Below are positions 63,291 to 64,000 of a stretch of 64,000 nt of DNA, piece after piece; within the stretch, counting starts at the first letter, position 1, and every line of letters starts with the position of its first letter. Position numbers and translations under genes: made by a program. The DNA comes from Myroides sp. WP-1 (GTDB lineage: Bacteria; Bacteroidota; Bacteroidia; Flavobacteriales; Flavobacteriaceae), in contig NZ_JACHTC010000006.1 in the NCBI RefSeq assembly GCF_014145635.1, positions 1-64,000 of the forward strand, written 5' to 3'. The notes under the pieces were generated by a model, which was not told where the DNA came from, ran no database searches, and saw only the letters and a program-made list of their open reading frames with translations.

Positions 63291-64000
63291 ATGGCTAATC
63301 AAGTTCGCGTGCGTTTTGCACCTAGTCCTACAGGACCTTTACACATTGGTGGTGTTAGAACAGCATTATTTAATTATTTATTTGCTAAACAAAACAACGG
63401 TGTTTTCTATGTTAGAATAGAAGATACAGATCAAAATAGATTTGTTCCTGGTGCAGAAGCCTATATTCTAGAAGCATTAGAATGGTTGGGTATTTCTCCT
63501 GATGAAACGATGGGAAAAAACGAAAAGTTTGGACCTTATAGACAAAGTGAGCGCAAGGAATTATACAAGCAATATGCAGATCAGTTGATTGAAAGTGGAT
63601 GGGCATATTATGCATTTGATACAGCAGAAGAACTAGACGAATTACGCAAGAAAGCTGAAGAATCGGGGCAAACTTTTATTTATAATCACAGTAATAGATC
63701 GCAGTTGAGAACTTCACTTAATCTATCAAAAGAGGAAGTTGATCAATTGATAGCAGCTGATGAACCTTATGTAATTCGATTTAAAACTCCTGTAGGAGAA
63801 ACCTTGCATTTAAATGATATTATCCGTGGAGATATTAAGTTTGAAACAAGTTTACTAGATGATAAGGTATTGTTTAAAAGTGATGGAATGCCAACGTATC
63901 ACTTAGCAAATATTGTAGACGATCACTTAATGGAAACATCTCACGTTATTCGCGGTGAAGAATGGTTACCTTCTCTTCCACTACACGAATTGTTATACAA
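63291..64000 (+). CDS. gltX: Glutamate-tRNA ligase (partial, C-terminus beyond window)
   Basis: The visible 236 codons begin [19 protein letters not shown], with the class I synthetase HIGH-type motif in PTGPLHIGG. They continue with [25 protein letters not shown] and [12 protein letters not shown] with [10 protein letters not shown]. The KMSKS loop and anticodon-binding domain lie outside. The enzyme charges tRNA-Glu. Start at 63291 is chosen because the ATG ten bases upstream runs into a stop after five codons. Confidence 0.96.
   Translation, partial: MANQVRVRFAPSPTGPLHIGGVRTALFNYLFAKQNNGVFYVRIEDTDQNRFVPGAEAYILEALEWLGISPDETMGKNEKFGPYRQSERKELYKQYADQLIESGWAYYAFDTAEELDELRKKAEESGQTFIYNHSNRSQLRTSLNLSKEEVDQLIAADEPYVIRFKTPVGETLHLNDIIRGDIKFETSLLDDKVLFKSDGMPTYHLANIVDDHLMETSHVIRGEEWLPSLPLHELLY

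Overview
The window is AT-rich DNA from a member of the Bacteroidetes, almost certainly a Flavobacteriaceae relative (Myroides/Flavobacterium-like; the genus is a guess). The evidence is a type IX secretion adhesin paired with a PorP/SprF protein, TAnnTTTG promoter elements, families typical of this phylum (DUF3078, DUF2480, DUF4837), a type iii (Bacteroidetes) type VI secretion system, and gene starts without Shine-Dalgarno sequences.

Layout. 1-6.3 kb: a PorP/SprF gene cut by the window edge, preceded by a 1788-residue T9SS-secreted adhesin. 6.5-9.0 kb: hflX, then asnA behind what looks like an asparagine-responsive attenuator (a 31-residue leader peptide with six Asn, then a terminator just before asnA). 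9.1-12.5 kb: the distal half of the SUF iron-sulfur operon (sufS, sufE, a MIP18-type gene, DUF2480, DUF3078). 12.8-20.8 kb: an M48 peptidase, a haem uptake and haem degradation operon, and a class I ribonucleotide reductase (nrdBA) with no ATP-cone. 20.8-22.1 kb: an IS-scarred stretch with a broken transposase start, another coding remnant and a small two-helix membrane protein. 22.1-37.0 kb: a T6SSiii gene block read leftward, with a divergent LuxR-type response regulator at its head. 38.0-42.0 kb: the proximal half of the SUF operon (sufA-like, sufB, sufC, sufD). SUF is therefore split by about 25 kb with both halves in the same orientation.

42.0-57.0 kb is mostly housekeeping and envelope genes: an MBL hydrolase, an S8 protease lipoprotein, an M1 aminopeptidase, rnpA, a DUF4837 lipoprotein, a LysM transglycosylase, pgk, holB, a PIF1/RecD-like helicase, an OmpH-like lipoprotein and a methyltransferase. 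57.0-63.3 kb looks like the chromosomal origin region. mnmG and ybeY are bracketed by two perfect 16-bp parS palindromes. They are followed by about 1.2 kb of 93-94-bp tandem repeats and then a 465-bp AT-rich stretch with eight DnaA-box-like 9-mers. Nearby genes point away from it: ybeY, mnmG and the methyltransferase leftward, gltX rightward. gltX is cut by the right edge.

The most interesting points are the parS/oriC region (one parS inside a terminator stem, the other inside the last codons of ybeY), the asnA attenuator, the split SUF operon surrounding the T6SS, an N-terminally extended TssB with a possible internal start, and the IS-damaged edge of the T6SS locus with a possible orphan immunity gene. 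No tRNA, rRNA or CRISPR array was seen. All family calls come from reading motifs by eye.
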